The position numbers and the translations under genes were made by a program. The notes under the pieces were generated by a model, which saw only the letters and a list, made by a program, of their open reading frames with translations, was not told the DNA's origin and ran no database searches. A DNA stretch of 64,000 nt from Plantibacter flavus (lineage in GTDB: Bacteria > Actinomycetota > Actinomycetes > Actinomycetales > Microbacteriaceae), in NCBI RefSeq assembly GCF_900177615.1, contig NZ_FXAP01000006.1, positions 265,329 to 329,328 of the forward strand, written 5' to 3'. Shown in pieces: positions 16,654 to 24,831 of the stretch (its first letter is position 1; each line of letters starts with the position of its first letter).

Positions 16654-17225
16654 CGCCATCCCTCCATCTCCTTGACCAGTGTCGCCCTGGCTCGTGCGAG
16701 ACTCCCTCGGACGCTGGCGACGCTCTGTCCGAGTTGTTCGGCGATCTCCTCGTACGAGTATCCGCCGATCTCGCGGAGCACCCAAGCCTGGTGCTGTCCG
16801 TGCGGCAGTCTGTCGAGCGCGGCTGACAGTGCTCCCAGCTGCGACGACGCCTCGGCTCGCCGCTCGGGTCCGTCACGTTCCGGCGCCTCCACCATGACGT
16901 CGTCCGTGGATTCGGTGTCCTTGCGCTGTCGCATGAGGTCGATCGCCCGGCGGCTGACGATACGCATCAGCCAGCTCTTCACCATCGCGCCGTCCTCGAG
17001 CGTGTCGATCCGCTTCCAGGCCGAGATGAGCGCCTCCTGGACGACGTCGTCGCCGTCCGCCGAGGAGCGCGTGAGCCGCACGGCATACGCCTTCATCATC
17101 CGGCCGTAGCGCGTGATGAGCACCTGGAACGCACGGGTGTCGCCGTCGACGCACCGTTCGACGAGGGTCCGGTCGGTCGCGTGCTCGAGGAGGCCACCCG
17201 ACGTGCCCACTGGATCGACACCCAC
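16650..17225 (-). CDS. ECF-type RNA polymerase sigma factor
   Basis: Alternative sigma factor of 191 residues. Region 2 covers FQVLITRYGRMMKAYAVRLT, ADGDDVVQEALISAWKRID and SWLMRIVSRRAIDLMRQRK. Region 4 covers LPHGQHQAWVLREIGGYSYEEIA and VASVRGSLARARATL. Region 3 is absent, as in all ECF factors. GTG 17225 follows GAGAGG at 9 nt. ATG 17291 is a possible longer start lying 18 nt below TACAGT (17316-17321 read on this strand), so the promoter probably sits there. The downstream partners are two Asp23 proteins rather than a standard anti-sigma gene. Confidence 0.87.
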   Translation of the reverse strand: MGVDPVGTSGGLLEHATDRTLVERCVDGDTRAFQVLITRYGRMMKAYAVRLTRSSADGDDVVQEALISAWKRIDTLEDGAMVKSWLMRIVSRRAIDLMRQRKDTESTDDVMVEAPERDGPERRAEASSQLGALSAALDRLPHGQHQAWVLREIGGYSYEEIAEQLGQSVASVRGSLARARATLVKEMEGWR

Positions 17226-17390
17226 CGCCTGCCACCTCTCTGTGCCGGCCGAGACAACTTCCGGCGGTTTCGTCACACCCGACCGTGACATCTGCGAGCC
17301 GGGCTCCGTCTCACTACTGTAGGCACAGAGCGGCGATCCATGTGAACGCCCCCAGCACCACGATCGCATCACCACCGAGGAGACCGCACG

Positions 17391-18665
17391 ATGAAGACCC
17401 CCAAACTCCGGTTGCCCGGGTTCTCCTCCACCCCGGAGGAGCGCGAGGCCAGGCGCGCCAAGCACCAGGAGGCCAAGCAGGAACGCGCGGCGAAGGCCGC
17501 AGCCTCCTCACCGCCGTCGGCCGCCGTGGTCGCGGCCCTCCAACCCTCGGCTCCGAGCGTGCGCATCAACGCGTTCCGCATCGGCCTCGTCGGCGGTATC
17601 GGCGTGCTCGTCGCGCTCGTGATCGGCAGCATCGTCACGCAGCTCAGCACCACGCTCATCTACGTCGGCGTCGCACTGTTCATCGCGCTCGGCCTGGACC
17701 CGCTCGTGTCCTGGTTGGAGCAGAAGCTGCCGCGTGGCCTCGCCATCGCCGTCGTCTTCCTCGCCGTGATCGGCGCGTTCGTCGGGATCATCTTCGCGAT
17801 CGTGCCGCTGCTCGTGACGCAGATCTCGAACTTCGTGAGCGACTACCCCCGGATCTCGCAGCAGTTCCTCAACAGCGACTTCGTCGCGTGGGTGCAGAAC
17901 ACGATCGGGAACACGCTCGACATCGACTCGGCGCTCAACGACGCGTTCTCCTTCCTCAAGGACCCCAACAACCTCCTGAACATCGGTGGCGGCATCGTCG
18001 CGGTCGGTGCGGGCGTCGCATCGGGCATCACCGGCTCGATCATCGTCCTCATCCTGACCCTGTACTTCCTTGCGTCGCTGCGCTCGATGAAGGCCGTCAC
18101 GTACCGCTTCCTCCCCGCCTACCGCCGCGAGGGCTTCGCGCAGGTGCTCGAGGAGATCACGCAGGCCGTCGGACGCTACGTCGTCGGACAGGTCGGGCTC
18201 GCGCTCGTCAACGGTGTGCTGAGCTTCATCTTCCTCAGCATCATCGGAGCGCCCTTCCCGCCGCTGCTCGCCCTGCTGGCGTTCATCGGCTCGATGATCC
18301 CGCTCGTCGGAACGCTGAGCGCCTCGATCGTGAACAGCGCGCTCTGCCTCTTCGTCTCGCCGGTCACCGCGCTCATCGCGATCATCTACTACCTGATCTA
18401 CATGCAGCTCGAGGCGTACGTCCTGAGCCCGCGGATCATGAACAAGGCGGTCGCGGTCCCCGGCGCGCTCGTCGTCATCGCGGCCTTCGGCGGCGGCGCA
18501 CTCGGCGGCATCCTCGGCGCCCTCGTCGCGATCCCGGTCGCCGCGTCGATCATCATCATCGTGCAGAAGGTCGTCTTTCCGAGCCAGGACTCCAAGGTGG
18601 TACCGGAGAACAAACTCGGTGACGCCGAGACGGCGGCCGTCGGCACGAGCGCGGCGGCGAAGTGA
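17391..18665 (+). CDS. AI-2E family transporter
   Basis: Membrane protein of 424 residues from the AI-2E (TqsA/PerM, UPF0118) exporter family. Residues 1-60 are a charged cytoplasmic extension rich in Lys, Glu and Ala. About eight helices follow, grouped as in the family: two pairs at 62-105 and 115-155, then a long soluble loop (150-205), then the C-terminal set with LALVNGVLSFIFLSIIGAPF and FIGSMIPLVGTL. Members export small signals or act as Na+/H+ antiporters; which applies here is unknown. The stop overlaps the next gene. Confidence 0.88.
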   Translation: MKTPKLRLPGFSSTPEEREARRAKHQEAKQERAAKAAASSPPSAAVVAALQPSAPSVRINAFRIGLVGGIGVLVALVIGSIVTQLSTTLIYVGVALFIALGLDPLVSWLEQKLPRGLAIAVVFLAVIGAFVGIIFAIVPLLVTQISNFVSDYPRISQQFLNSDFVAWVQNTIGNTLDIDSALNDAFSFLKDPNNLLNIGGGIVAVGAGVASGITGSIIVLILTLYFLASLRSMKAVTYRFLPAYRREGFAQVLEEITQAVGRYVVGQVGLALVNGVLSFIFLSIIGAPFPPLLALLAFIGSMIPLVGTLSASIVNSALCLFVSPVTALIAIIYYLIYMQLEAYVLSPRIMNKAVAVPGALVVIAAFGGGALGGILGALVAIPVAASIIIIVQKVVFPSQDSKVVPENKLGDAETAAVGTSAAAK

Positions 18666-19672
18666 TGGCGGCGACCTCGTTCCCGGTCCTCGCGGCCGGC
18701 GCCCTGCTGCTGTCGGGCACCACCGGCATCGTCGCGCAGTCCGCGCGGGCCGCGGTCGATCTCGACATCCCCGCGATCAGCGTCACGCCGTACCAGGCGA
18801 TCGGCATCCCGATCGCCCTCGTCGGTGCCTTCTTCCTGGCGGTGGGGACCCAGCTCCAGTCCCGAGGTGTCGGGAAGGTCGAGGCGGCCTCGTCGGCGTT
18901 CGGGCTGAAGCAGCTCCCGCAGCTGCTCGGTCGTCCGTCCTGGCTCATCGGGACCCTGCTGCTCGGTCTGGCCATCGTCTTCCAGCTCGTCGCGCTGGCC
19001 TTCGCGCCGCTCATCGTCGTGCAGCCGCTCGGGGCGATCGCCCTCGTGATCACGGCGCTGTTGAACGCCAGGGTCACCCGGGTGAAGATCACCAAGGAGC
19101 AGACCCGCGCGATGGTGCTGTGCGTCGCCGGTATCGGCCTCTTCGTGATCGTCGCCGCGCTCTACGCGGTCGAGGAGCCGATCCGTCAGCCGCAGCTCAT
19201 CATCATCCTCATCATGCTGACCGTGGTGACCCTCGCCCTCGCGGGTGCCTATGCGCTGTGGCGCCGGAAGCTGCACACGGTGTTCTACGTGGTCGCGGCA
19301 GGCGTCCTGTACGGCTTCGTCGTGACCCTCGCGAAGGTCGTCATCAACCGGGTCATCACGCAGAACTTCGAGGGTCTCACCGTCGTCGGCATCATCGCAT
19401 TGCTCGTCGCCGCCGGGGTGGGCGGGTTCTTCGTCCAGAAGGCCCACCAGAGCGGACAGCCGGACCTGGTGGTCGCGGGCCTCACCGTCGTCGACCCACT
19501 CGTCGCCGTCGGCATCGGCATCGTCGTGCTCGGTGAGGCGGCCAGTGCGCCCTGGTTCGCGCTCGTGCTCTTCGTCGTCGCCGGCGCGATCGCCGTCTTC
19601 GGCGTGTGGAAGCTCGCGATGCGCCCGGTCCCGGCACCGGGCGAGAAGCCGAAGAAGCCGCGCGTCATCTGA
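18662..19672 (+). CDS. DMT-superfamily transporter (NIPA-like)
   Basis: Polytopic protein of 336 residues with about nine to ten hydrophobic helices spread over the whole length and no soluble domain. The FFLAVGTQLQSRGVGK, LGLAIVFQLVALAFAPLIVVQPLGAI and AGVLYGFVVTLAKV segments match the EamA/NIPA-like drug-metabolite superfamily. The substrate is unknown; NIPA relatives move Mg2+. Translation starts at GTG 18662 (4-bp overlap with the AI-2E gene) or at the adjacent ATG 18665. Tight coupling suggests both transporters are made together. Confidence 0.8.
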   Translation: MMAATSFPVLAAGALLLSGTTGIVAQSARAAVDLDIPAISVTPYQAIGIPIALVGAFFLAVGTQLQSRGVGKVEAASSAFGLKQLPQLLGRPSWLIGTLLLGLAIVFQLVALAFAPLIVVQPLGAIALVITALLNARVTRVKITKEQTRAMVLCVAGIGLFVIVAALYAVEEPIRQPQLIIILIMLTVVTLALAGAYALWRRKLHTVFYVVAAGVLYGFVVTLAKVVINRVITQNFEGLTVVGIIALLVAAGVGGFFVQKAHQSGQPDLVVAGLTVVDPLVAVGIGIVVLGEAASAPWFALVLFVVAGAIAVFGVWKLAMRPVPAPGEKPKKPRVI

Positions 19673-19687
19673 CGCAGGACGTCCGAC

Positions 19688-19722
19688 GGGCCCGGCGAGT
19701 GGAACACCCACTCACCGGGCCC
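19688..19722. terminator. Bidirectional terminator hairpin
   Basis: GGGCCCGG-C-GAGTGG pairs with CCACTC-A-CCGGGCCC around a short AACAC loop, one mismatch in about 14 pairs. It lies between the convergent DMT transporter and winged-helix genes, so it can serve both strands. T runs are weak on either side. Confidence 0.75.
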
Positions 19723-19752
19723 GTCGTCTCGTCCCTGGGACGCCGATCCGGC

Positions 19753-20460
19753 TCAGAACAGGTCGGGCGACGGGGTGCTGGCGTAGCGGATGGAGACGTC
19801 CGCGTGGCGGTCGAAGCGGTAGCCGACGCCGCGCACGGTGCGGACGATGTCCTCGTAGCGGCCGAGCTTGGCGCGGAGGCGACGCACGTGGACGTCGATG
19901 GTCCGCTCGTTCGGGACCTCTTCGTCGTCGCCGGCGCGCCACAGGGAGGAGATGAGTTCGGCGCGCTCGATCGTGCGACCCTCGCGGAGGACGAGGTACT
20001 GGAGGAGCTCGAACTCCTTGTACGTGAGCGGCGCAGCCTCGTTGTCGAGGACGAGGCGCTTCCGGGAGATGTCGACGACGACACCGGCGTGGGCGCGGTC
20101 CTGCTCCTCCTCGTCGACCTCGTCGCGGTGGGCCGCGAGTGCCGACGGGTCCTGGAGGGCGAGCCGGACGACGTCGAGGTCGCGTCCGCCGGCACCGCGA
20201 GGCGCGAGGGCGACGGCAGCGTGCGTCTCGGCCTCCGGAGCGAACTGGGCTGTCAGGGCCTTGATGGCCTCGACGATCTCACCGAGGCTCGTGCCTGCGG
20301 CCGCCGCCTTCGCCTCGTCGAGGCCGACGTAGAGGACGAAGCCTCGGGCTTCGGGGCCGGCCGGAACGGCGCGGACGTGCGGGGTCGCGGCCCGAGGTGC
20401 GTCCTCGACGGCGGTGAGCTGGCGGGTGGGGCGGGTGGTCTGAACGGCTGCAAGAGACAT
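19753..20460 (-). CDS. Orphan winged-helix (OmpR/PhoB-type) transcriptional regulator
   Basis: DNA-binding protein of 235 residues. The C-terminal 100 residues are an OmpR-type winged helix: LVLDNEAAPLTYKEFELL, EGRTIERAELISSLW, NERTIDVHVRRLRAKLGRYE and VRTVRGVGYRFDRH. The N-terminal half is not a receiver: no acidic pocket or phospho-Asp is seen. Instead a segment near 38-100 (RGFVLYVGLDEAKAAAAGTS) looks like a small alpha/beta domain of unknown type. So it is not part of a standard two-component pair. ATG has GAGGACC upstream. A Cys-rich 33-codon ORF and a promoter lie 240-380 bp upstream on the same strand. Confidence 0.82.
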   Translation of the reverse strand: MSLAAVQTTRPTRQLTAVEDAPRAATPHVRAVPAGPEARGFVLYVGLDEAKAAAAGTSLGEIVEAIKALTAQFAPEAETHAAVALAPRGAGGRDLDVVRLALQDPSALAAHRDEVDEEEQDRAHAGVVVDISRKRLVLDNEAAPLTYKEFELLQYLVLREGRTIERAELISSLWRAGDDEEVPNERTIDVHVRRLRAKLGRYEDIVRTVRGVGYRFDRHADVSIRYASTPSPDLF

Positions 20461-20696
20461 GAGTGCGAGGTCCTCGGGAGTGATGATGCTACGACGGATC
20501 GTGCGCGATGCGCTCGGGGTGATCCCGCCTGCCGGTGGGCAGTTGCGGTCCCGCGATCCGGGAAGTGGCGCGTCGGCCGGGTACGGACGGGTACGTCCGG
20601 GAGTCGGCTCACCTGGTGGGGGAGCGGCGGACTCGGAGGTGCTGGGAGCAGTCGAGCGGATCCGTGTGGATCGCTACCGGTGCTGGAGGAGTCGGA

Positions 20697-20798
20697 TCAG
20701 CGACACATTCGACAGCACATGACAGCGCGGCCGGGCATCATCATGCCGGCGTTCCCAGGGGCCTCGAAGGAGGTCGGGGTGGGCGCGTTGGTCGTCAT
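20697..20798 (-). CDS. Candidate leaderless upstream ORF with Cys-rich end
   Basis: Possible 33-codon leader peptide. It starts MTTNAPTPTS, has three consecutive Met codons in the middle, and ends AVMCCRMCR before TGA. The ATG lies 7-8 nt after the -10 of the TTGACA promoter, so it would be the first codon or nearly so of the mRNA and be translated without a Shine-Dalgarno. Cysteine-rich leaderless uORFs in mycobacteria attenuate sulfur-metabolism operons (established); a similar role upstream of the winged-helix regulator is inference. It could also be chance. Confidence 0.35.
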   Translation of the reverse strand: MTTNAPTPTSFEAPGNAGMMMPGRAVMCCRMCR

Positions 20799-20806
20799 AG
20801 TCCGCA

Positions 20807-20836
20807 ATACAACAGGAATCCCCCGGATCCTGTCAA
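20807..20836 (-). promoter_or_regulatory. TTGACA promoter reading toward the winged-helix gene
   Basis: On the minus strand a consensus TTGACA (20836 to 20831) is followed after 18 bp by TTGTAT (20812 to 20807), or after 19 bp by TGTATT. Transcription would start about 20798-20800, at the first codon of the small ORF. This is the best -35 box seen in the first half of the window. Confidence 0.6.
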
Positions 20837-20895
20837 GTGCGAGCGGAAGATGACGTCGTGTTACTCGGGGATTGCCAGCCGGCGGCACAACTGAG

Positions 20896-20944
20896 ATGAG
20901 GCGGATCGTCGTCCATCGCGGGGATGGACGACGATCCGCCTCAT
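20896..20944. terminator. Perfect 22-bp hairpin downstream of upp
   Basis: ATGAGGCGGATCG continuing to 20917 pairs perfectly over 22 bp with its complement at 20923-20944 around a GCGGG loop. It begins 18 bp after the upp stop on the minus strand and is the likely terminator of upp. No strong T run follows, as is common in high-GC actinobacteria. Confidence 0.8.
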
Positions 20945-20961
20945 GTCGGCGGGAGCAGGGG

Positions 20962-21594
20962 TCAGACGACGCCGTAGAGGCGGTCGCCGGCGTCGCCGAG
21001 CCCGGGGACGATGTAGCCGTTCTCGTCGAGCTTCTCGTCGAGGGCGCCCAGGACGATGGTGACGTCCTTGCCGGCCGTCTCGGCCTCGAGGCGCTCGAGG
21101 CCCTCAGGAGCGGCGAGCAGGCAGATGGCGGTGACGTGCATCGCGCCGCGCTGGAAGAGGAAGTCGATGGCCGCCGCGAGCGAGCCGCCGGTCGCGAGCA
21201 TCGGGTCGAGCACGAAGCACTGGCGGTCGGACAGGTCGTCGGGGAGGCGCTCCGCGTAGGTGGTGGGTTCGAGGGTCTCCTCGTTGCGCACCATGCCGAG
21301 GAAGCCGACCTCCGCGGTGGGGAGCAGCTTCACCATGCCCTCGAGCATGCCGAGGCCGGCCCGCAGGATCGGGACCACGAGCGGACGCGGCTCGCTGATC
21401 TTGACGCCGACCGTCTCGGTGACGGGCGTCTGGATCGTGATCTCCTCGACCGTGACACCGCGTGTCGCCTCGTAGGCGAGCAGTGTGACGAGCTCCTCGG
21501 TGAGGGCACGGAACACCGGTGACGGTGTGGTCTTGTCGCGGAGCACCGTGAGCTTGTGGGTGATGAGTGGGTGGTCGGCTACGTGCACTCGCAT
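20962..21594 (-). CDS. upp: Uracil phosphoribosyltransferase
   Basis: Pyrimidine salvage enzyme of 210 residues that makes UMP from uracil and PRPP. The PRPP loop is [16 protein letters not shown]. The uracil-binding C-terminus is GLDERLYGVV-like, here [17 protein letters not shown]. The N-terminal [22 protein letters not shown] is also typical. ATG 21594 lies 6 nt from TAGATT (21601-21606 on this strand), consistent with leaderless translation. It is divergent from tadA with a 51-bp gap, so both promoters overlap there. Confidence 0.96.
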   Translation of the reverse strand: MRVHVADHPLITHKLTVLRDKTTPSPVFRALTEELVTLLAYEATRGVTVEEITIQTPVTETVGVKISEPRPLVVPILRAGLGMLEGMVKLLPTAEVGFLGMVRNEETLEPTTYAERLPDDLSDRQCFVLDPMLATGGSLAAAIDFLFQRGAMHVTAICLLAAPEGLERLEAETAGKDVTIVLGALDEKLDENGYIVPGLGDAGDRLYGVV

Positions 21595-21645
21595 ACGATC
21601 AATCTAGTCGCTCGCGCGGCGACCAGGATTTCGGGGAGATGACGG

Positions 21646-22122
21646 ATGCACGCACCGGCCGAGTTCGCCGTGTGGATGGACCTCGCCATCGCCGAGGCCG
21701 AGGCGGCCCTGGCCAGCGACGACGTCCCGGTGGGCGCGGTGCTCGTCGCCCCGGACGGCACGGTCGTCTCCGTCGGGCGTAACGAGCGCGAACTGCACAC
21801 CGATCCGACCGCCCACGCCGAGGTGGTCGCCATCCGCGCCGCCGCGACCGCGCTGGCCGACTGGCACCTCACGGAGCTGACGCTCGTCGTCACGCTCGAA
21901 CCCTGCGTCATGTGCGCCGGCGCGATCCTCGCCGCCCGGATCCCGCGGGTCGTCTTCGGAGCCTGGGACGAGAAGGCGGGCGCGGTCGGTTCCGTCTACG
22001 ACGTCCTGCGCGACCGGCGACTGCAGCACCGTGTCGAGGTCTACGCGGGCGTGGAGGCCGAGCGCTGCTCGACGCTCCTCACCGACTTCTTCCGAGGCGC
22101 GGGCGGCGTCGGAGCCCCCTGA
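21646..22122 (+). CDS. tadA: tRNA-specific adenosine deaminase
   Basis: Zinc enzyme of 158 residues that converts wobble adenosine 34 to inosine in tRNA-Arg(ACG). The HAE motif sits in PTAHAEVVAIRAA and the PCxxC motif in TLEPCVMCAGAIL, giving the three zinc ligands and catalytic Glu. The C-terminal GSVYDVLRDRRLQHRVEV matches the RNA-binding end of TadA rather than free-nucleoside deaminases. GGGGAG lies upstream of the ATG. The divergent upp shares the short promoter region. Confidence 0.94.
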   Translation: MHAPAEFAVWMDLAIAEAEAALASDDVPVGAVLVAPDGTVVSVGRNERELHTDPTAHAEVVAIRAAATALADWHLTELTLVVTLEPCVMCAGAILAARIPRVVFGAWDEKAGAVGSVYDVLRDRRLQHRVEVYAGVEAERCSTLLTDFFRGAGGVGAP

Positions 22123-22232
22123 GGGCGCACAGGCCCCGGAGATCCCAGCGCCTCGGCAGGCTCGGTGACCGGATGCGGCCGCTCCCAGCACTTCCGGAGC
22201 CCGTTGTCGGCGGGTGATGGCAGGATCGCAGG

Positions 22233-23420
22233 ATGCAACCCGGCGTGATCCTCGACATCATCCTCGTCGTCGTCCTGATCGGCTTCCTGATCCGCGGGTG
22301 GCGTGCGGGGCTCCTCGGGAGCCTCGGCGGGCTCGTCGGGCTGGCAGCCGGTGGGGTCGGCGCCTTCTTCGCGATCCCGCTCGTCGCCTCGTGGGTGCCG
22401 GACGCGGCCTGGCGTGGCTGGGCGGCGGTCGCGGCGGCGGTGGTCGTCCTCGCCGTCGGCTACACGATCGGTGCGTTCATCGGCGGCGCCATCGGCTCCG
22501 TCGTCCGCAAGACCCCGCTGCGCGGTCTGGAGCGGCTGCTCGGGGCCGCCCTCAACCTCGTCGTCACCGCACTCGTCCTCGTGACCGCGGCCCTCGGTGT
22601 CGGATCCCTCGGCATCCCGCTGCTCGCCCAGGCGGTCGGGTCGTCCGCGGTGATCGGCACGATCGACCGCGTCACGCCCGTGCAGGTGAAGAGCACGCTC
22701 GCGCAGCTCCGCTCCACGGTGGTCGACGGTGGGGCCCAACGCGTCATCGAGGCCTTCGGTGGAACCGCGGACGTGCCCGCCGCCCCGCAGCTCGACACCT
22801 CGACGCCGGCGCTGCAGACGGCCTCCGCGTCCGTGGTGCGCATCAGCGGCACCGCCGAGTCCTGCTCGCGGAGCCTCACCGGAAGCGGCTTCGTCTTCGC
22901 CGACGACCTGGTCATGACGAACGCGCACGTCCTCGCCGGCGTGACGAACCCGGTCGTCGAGGTCCCGGGGGCCATGCCCAGGGAAGGGCGGATCGTCTAC
23001 TTCGATCCGGTCGACGACCTCGCCGTCATCCGCGTCGACGACCTCGGCGCCCGATCGCTGCCGCTCGCACCGAACCCTGCTCCCGGTTCGAACGCCGTCG
23101 TCGCCGGGTATCCGTTCGGTGGTCCGTACACGGCCGGCGGCGCACAGGTCATCGTGGTGGGGCCGAGCCTCGTCGCCGACATCAGCGGGAACAACCCGAC
23201 GAGCCGTCAGGTCGTGACGCTGTCCGGGACGGTGCAGCCGGGCAACTCCGGTGGCCCGCTCCTCACCGAGTCCGGTGAGGTGGCCGGCGTGATCTTCGCC
23301 CGCGACGCGAACTCCGCGCCGGTCGGGTACGCGCTCGCGATGGACGAGGTCCTGCCCGTCGTCGCGCTCGCCGGGTCGCTGCAGTCCGCGGTCCCGTCGG
23401 GCGCCTGCCTCGCCGACTGA
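22233..23420 (+). CDS. MarP-like membrane serine protease (CvpA-trypsin)
   Basis: Periplasm-facing protease of 395 residues. Residues about 1-130 hold four hydrophobic helices of a CvpA-like domain. Residues about 190-395 form a trypsin-like domain with the catalytic triad visible: His in MTNAHVLAG, Asp in DPVDDLAVIRV and Ser in QPGNSGGPLL. Two cysteines (SCSRS and the C-terminal GACLAD) may form the disulfide known in MarP. M. tuberculosis MarP is needed for acid and oxidative stress survival. ATG lies 6 nt after CAGGAT (22221-22226). Confidence 0.9.
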   Translation: MQPGVILDIILVVVLIGFLIRGWRAGLLGSLGGLVGLAAGGVGAFFAIPLVASWVPDAAWRGWAAVAAAVVVLAVGYTIGAFIGGAIGSVVRKTPLRGLERLLGAALNLVVTALVLVTAALGVGSLGIPLLAQAVGSSAVIGTIDRVTPVQVKSTLAQLRSTVVDGGAQRVIEAFGGTADVPAAPQLDTSTPALQTASASVVRISGTAESCSRSLTGSGFVFADDLVMTNAHVLAGVTNPVVEVPGAMPREGRIVYFDPVDDLAVIRVDDLGARSLPLAPNPAPGSNAVVAGYPFGGPYTAGGAQVIVVGPSLVADISGNNPTSRQVVTLSGTVQPGNSGGPLLTESGEVAGVIFARDANSAPVGYALAMDEVLPVVALAGSLQSAVPSGACLAD

Positions 23421-23468
23421 GCCGGCCGCGCACGTGCCGCCGAGCATGCAGGTGCCTAGACTCGCAGG

Positions 23469-24311
23469 GTGAGTGAAACGATCAGCCTGCCCAGCATCGC
23501 CATCCTCGGAGCCGGTTCGATGGGAGGGGCCGTCCTCCGCGGTCTCGTCCAGCCGGGTGTCGAGGTCGACGGTGGCATCACGGTGACGAACCGGACCATC
23601 GCCAAGGCGGAGGCTCTGGCCGAGCTGCCCGGCGTCACCTCGATCGCCCTCGAGCAGGACGCCGACGGCAACCGTCGGGCGGCAGCCGCGGCGAAGATCG
23701 TCCTGATCGGCGTGAAGCCCTACCTGGTCGCCGACCTCCTTGCCGAGATCGCCGACGCGTTGCAGCCTGGCACGATCGTCGTGAGCCTCGCCGCCGGCAT
23801 CCGCGGTGCGGCCTTCGAGGCCGCCCTGCCGGAGTCGGTGTCGGTCCTCCGCTCCATGCCGAACACCCCGTCCTACGTCGGGCTCGGCGTCACCGGGCTC
23901 GCGCCGGGTACCCGGTCGAGTGAGGACGACCTCGCCGTCGTCACCGCGCTCTTCGAGACCGTCGGCCAGGTGGTCGTCATCCCCGAATCGAAGATCGACG
24001 CCCTCAGTGCCATCTCCGGTTCCGGTCCGGCGTACGTCTACTACCTCATCGAGGAACTGACCCGGACGGCGATCGGCCTCGGATTCACCCCCGAGCAGGC
24101 GTCCGTGATGGTCAACGGAACCTTCCGCGGCGCGACGGAACTCCTCGCGACGACGGGGGAGAGCGCCGAGCAGCTGCGGATCAACGTCACGAGCCCCAAG
24201 GGGACGACGGAACGGGCGCTCGCCGTGCTCGCCGAGGCGGGCTTCAGCGAGACGTTCGACCGCGCCACAGCAGCCGCCATCGCGCGCGCCGAGGAGCTGT
24301 CGGCGTCCTGA
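23469..24311 (+). CDS. proC: Pyrroline-5-carboxylate reductase
   Basis: Last step of proline synthesis: NAD(P)H reduction of pyrroline-5-carboxylate. The 280-residue protein has the Rossmann motif AILGAGSMGGAVL, VLIGVKPYLV, RSMPNTPSYVGLGVTGL and the C-terminal signature DALSAISGSGPAYVYYLIEEL followed by the substrate segment NVTSPKGTTERAL. GTG 23469 lies 6 nt after TAGACT (23457-23462), so the message is probably leaderless. Standalone gene by spacing. Confidence 0.96.
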   Translation: MSETISLPSIAILGAGSMGGAVLRGLVQPGVEVDGGITVTNRTIAKAEALAELPGVTSIALEQDADGNRRAAAAAKIVLIGVKPYLVADLLAEIADALQPGTIVVSLAAGIRGAAFEAALPESVSVLRSMPNTPSYVGLGVTGLAPGTRSSEDDLAVVTALFETVGQVVVIPESKIDALSAISGSGPAYVYYLIEELTRTAIGLGFTPEQASVMVNGTFRGATELLATTGESAEQLRINVTSPKGTTERALAVLAEAGFSETFDRATAAAIARAEELSAS

Positions 24312-24327
24312 GCCGACGGCGACCCGA

Positions 24328-24831
24328 TCAGTCGAAGGTCCGCACGAAGCAGTCGAGGCCGGGTCTGCCGTCCCAGGAAGCGACCGCCACGAAGCCGGAC
24401 CGCCGGTAGAGCGCGATCGCGGCGGAGCGCCAGTGCCACACGGAGAGACGCACGGTGTCGTCGCCCCGCAGCCGCGAGACGGTCGTCGCGGCCTCGAGCA
24501 GGGTTGCGGCCACGCCCCTGCGACGAGCGTCGGGGGCGACCCAGAGTCGCTTGAGCTCCGGCGACGGGCCGTCCGTCAGGACGGCGCAGCCGAGCACCCG
24601 GTCGTCCTCGACGGCCAGGAGGATCTCCTCGGAGGCGAAGGCGGTGCTCGGGTCGGTGATCTCGACCCGGTAGCGGTCGGGGAGGGTGATCGTCGGAGCG
24701 GAATCCTCCGGACGCGGTTCTCGGCCGAGGAGCTTCTCGTGCTCGGTCCGGCGGTGGTACTCCTCGAGGAGCTCGGCGAATCGCTCGCGACGATGAGCCG
24801 GAGCATCCGCCCACCGTTCCACGACGATCAC
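24328..24831 (-). CDS. GNAT-family N-acetyltransferase
   Basis: Predicted acetyl-CoA-dependent transferase of 167 residues. Motif A is LKRLWVAPDARRRGVAATLLEAA, with the Q/RxxGxG/A acetyl-CoA loop as RRRGVA. The C-terminal AIALYRRSGFVAV is the usual motif B. The N-terminal ~45 residues (RRERFAELLEEYHRRTEHEK) are helical and not part of the core. Substrate unknown. The GTG start overlaps the TetR stop by 4 bp, so it is co-expressed with that regulator and may be under its control. Confidence 0.85.
   Translation of the reverse strand: MIVVERWADAPAHRRERFAELLEEYHRRTEHEKLLGREPRPEDSAPTITLPDRYRVEITDPSTAFASEEILLAVEDDRVLGCAVLTDGPSPELKRLWVAPDARRRGVAATLLEAATTVSRLRGDDTVRLSVWHWRSAAIALYRRSGFVAVASWDGRPGLDCFVRTFD

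Larger units (their letters stand above)
20461..20961. other. 500-bp regulatory region upstream of the winged-helix gene
   Basis: No long gene is supported here. It holds the upp terminator hairpin (20896-20944), a TTGACA promoter on the minus strand, a 33-codon upstream ORF (20697-20798), and then about 235 bp of GC-rich leader up to the regulator gene in which I see no clear motif. Confidence 0.7.

Noticed and set aside
20535..20894. 119-codon plus-strand frame in the winged-helix upstream region
   Set aside because: No motif or ribosome site, and it crosses a promoter on the other strand.
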